From Atherix ibis (Eukaryota; Arthropoda; Insecta; Diptera; Athericidae), in assembly GCA_958298945.1 (NCBI GenBank), contig OY282606.1:29671740-29735739 (forward strand): a stretch of DNA of 64,000 nt, in the 5' to 3' direction. Below the pieces are notes generated by a model. The model saw only the letters and a list, made by a program, of their open reading frames with translations, did no database searches and had not been told where the DNA came from. The translations under genes were made by a program, and so were the position numbers. This document shows, in pieces, positions 63,410 through 64,000 of the stretch. The stretch's first letter is position 1. Every line of letters starts with the position of its first letter.

Positions 63410-63960
63410 TAAAACTGGCGAAAAGGTTTCCACTTTCGTGGTTCGAATAATACCACCCTGTTATTTGACAGATGTTATTAAAAAGAGAAGAACTTTCCCA
63501 GAAAAAAGGAAGGGCTGACAAATCAACAAATACTATCGATTTATCGATTTTGTGATTCGCCAAGCGTAGTTTTATCATTTAACAGCTGTCAAATACATAT
63601 AGTATGTATGCAATTGCATGTGTTTATTTTGCATTAAACCATCAAATAGATTCATTTTTCGCTCAATAAAGAAAATTACTACATATGGAGCTCTGAAAAG
63701 CCACAAGTGTCTGTGGAGAAACCATTGTATCTGACGCCATTGGGCTTTTGCTTACAAGACTACACAAATGATTGTGTTTACGCATACTTAAGAGTATTCA
63801 AAAACCGACATCCGCCATGGTCGAATTACAGTCCGAAATGTGTGAGAAAATCATCAAAAATTATCTCAAAAGAAACGAATCCTGCAAGAAGTCTCGTGAC
63901 GCCCATTTTAATGATTTTATATTCAACTCATAATGTCAAGGTCCAAACAATATAATAAAA
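63410..63960 (+). mobile_element. Two nested mariner ends and a C-terminal fragment
   Basis: One family end is at 63440-63475 and a second at 63545-63593, with the palindrome variant TTTAACAGCTGTCAAA. From about 63800 the frame carries a C-terminal block (SEMCEKIIKNYLKRNESCKK) near the end. The middle of the transposase is missing. Confidence 0.55.
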
Positions 63961-64000
63961 TAATTTTTTTTATCGAAATCTACATTTTAAGTGTGTTTTA

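Overview
This window looks like euchromatic or pericentric DNA of a higher fly (Diptera: Brachycera). It is very AT-rich. Its genes have short GT-AG introns, and they include a DUF1091 (DM8) pair of the kind expanded in flies, an insect integrin alpha chain, tandem Mpv17 genes, and a large load of decayed mariner, Tc1, piggyBac and non-LTR elements. No RNA gene, CRISPR array or prokaryote-type operon is visible. I assembled exons by hand from frame, GT-AG borders and family homology. The seven gene models below keep frame through every junction.

Layout. 1-9 kb: two DUF1091 genes in opposite orientation (2580-3300 minus; 8206-8952 plus), with a direct repeat of about 943 bp lying at 1-943 and 7132-8074, and transposon debris between them. 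9.7-14.3 kb (minus): a complete 12-exon GCNA/ACRC-type protein with an acidic disordered region, a SprT protease domain and a zinc ribbon. 14.8-15.9 kb (plus): a four-exon THAP zinc-finger gene, head to head with Gcna across 508 bp. 16.2-18.4 kb (minus): two tandem Mpv17/PMP22-family genes. 20.6-21.5 kb: an internally deleted piggyBac copy. 22.5-44.3 kb (minus): thirteen exons of an integrin alpha chain of the laminin-receptor (alphaPS1, mew) type, with introns of 5.0 and 12.6 kb that are full of mariner copies, an R1-like retroelement and two tandem arrays. 44.3-64 kb: no convincing intact gene. This part holds mariner copies, a 1.7 kb foldback structure, a heptanucleotide satellite beside a Q-rich pseudogene, a 21-bp minisatellite, and perhaps the start of the integrin gene's first intron. 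The first integrin exon(s) were not found.

The genes do not form one pathway. Gcna (protection against DNA-protein crosslinks in germ cells) and the THAP gene may share a promoter. The Mpv17 pair is a local duplication, and so probably is the DUF1091 pair.

The most unusual observations are: a possible alternative terminal exon of the integrin gene, in frame and only 79 bp downstream of a donor; three tandem arrays that appear to be built from, or organised like, fragments of coding DNA (a 161-bp array and a 21-bp array from mariner transposase, and a 96-bp array with two-unit higher-order structure); a 7-bp satellite in alternating blocks; and a short secreted-peptide-like reading frame at 52.2 kb.
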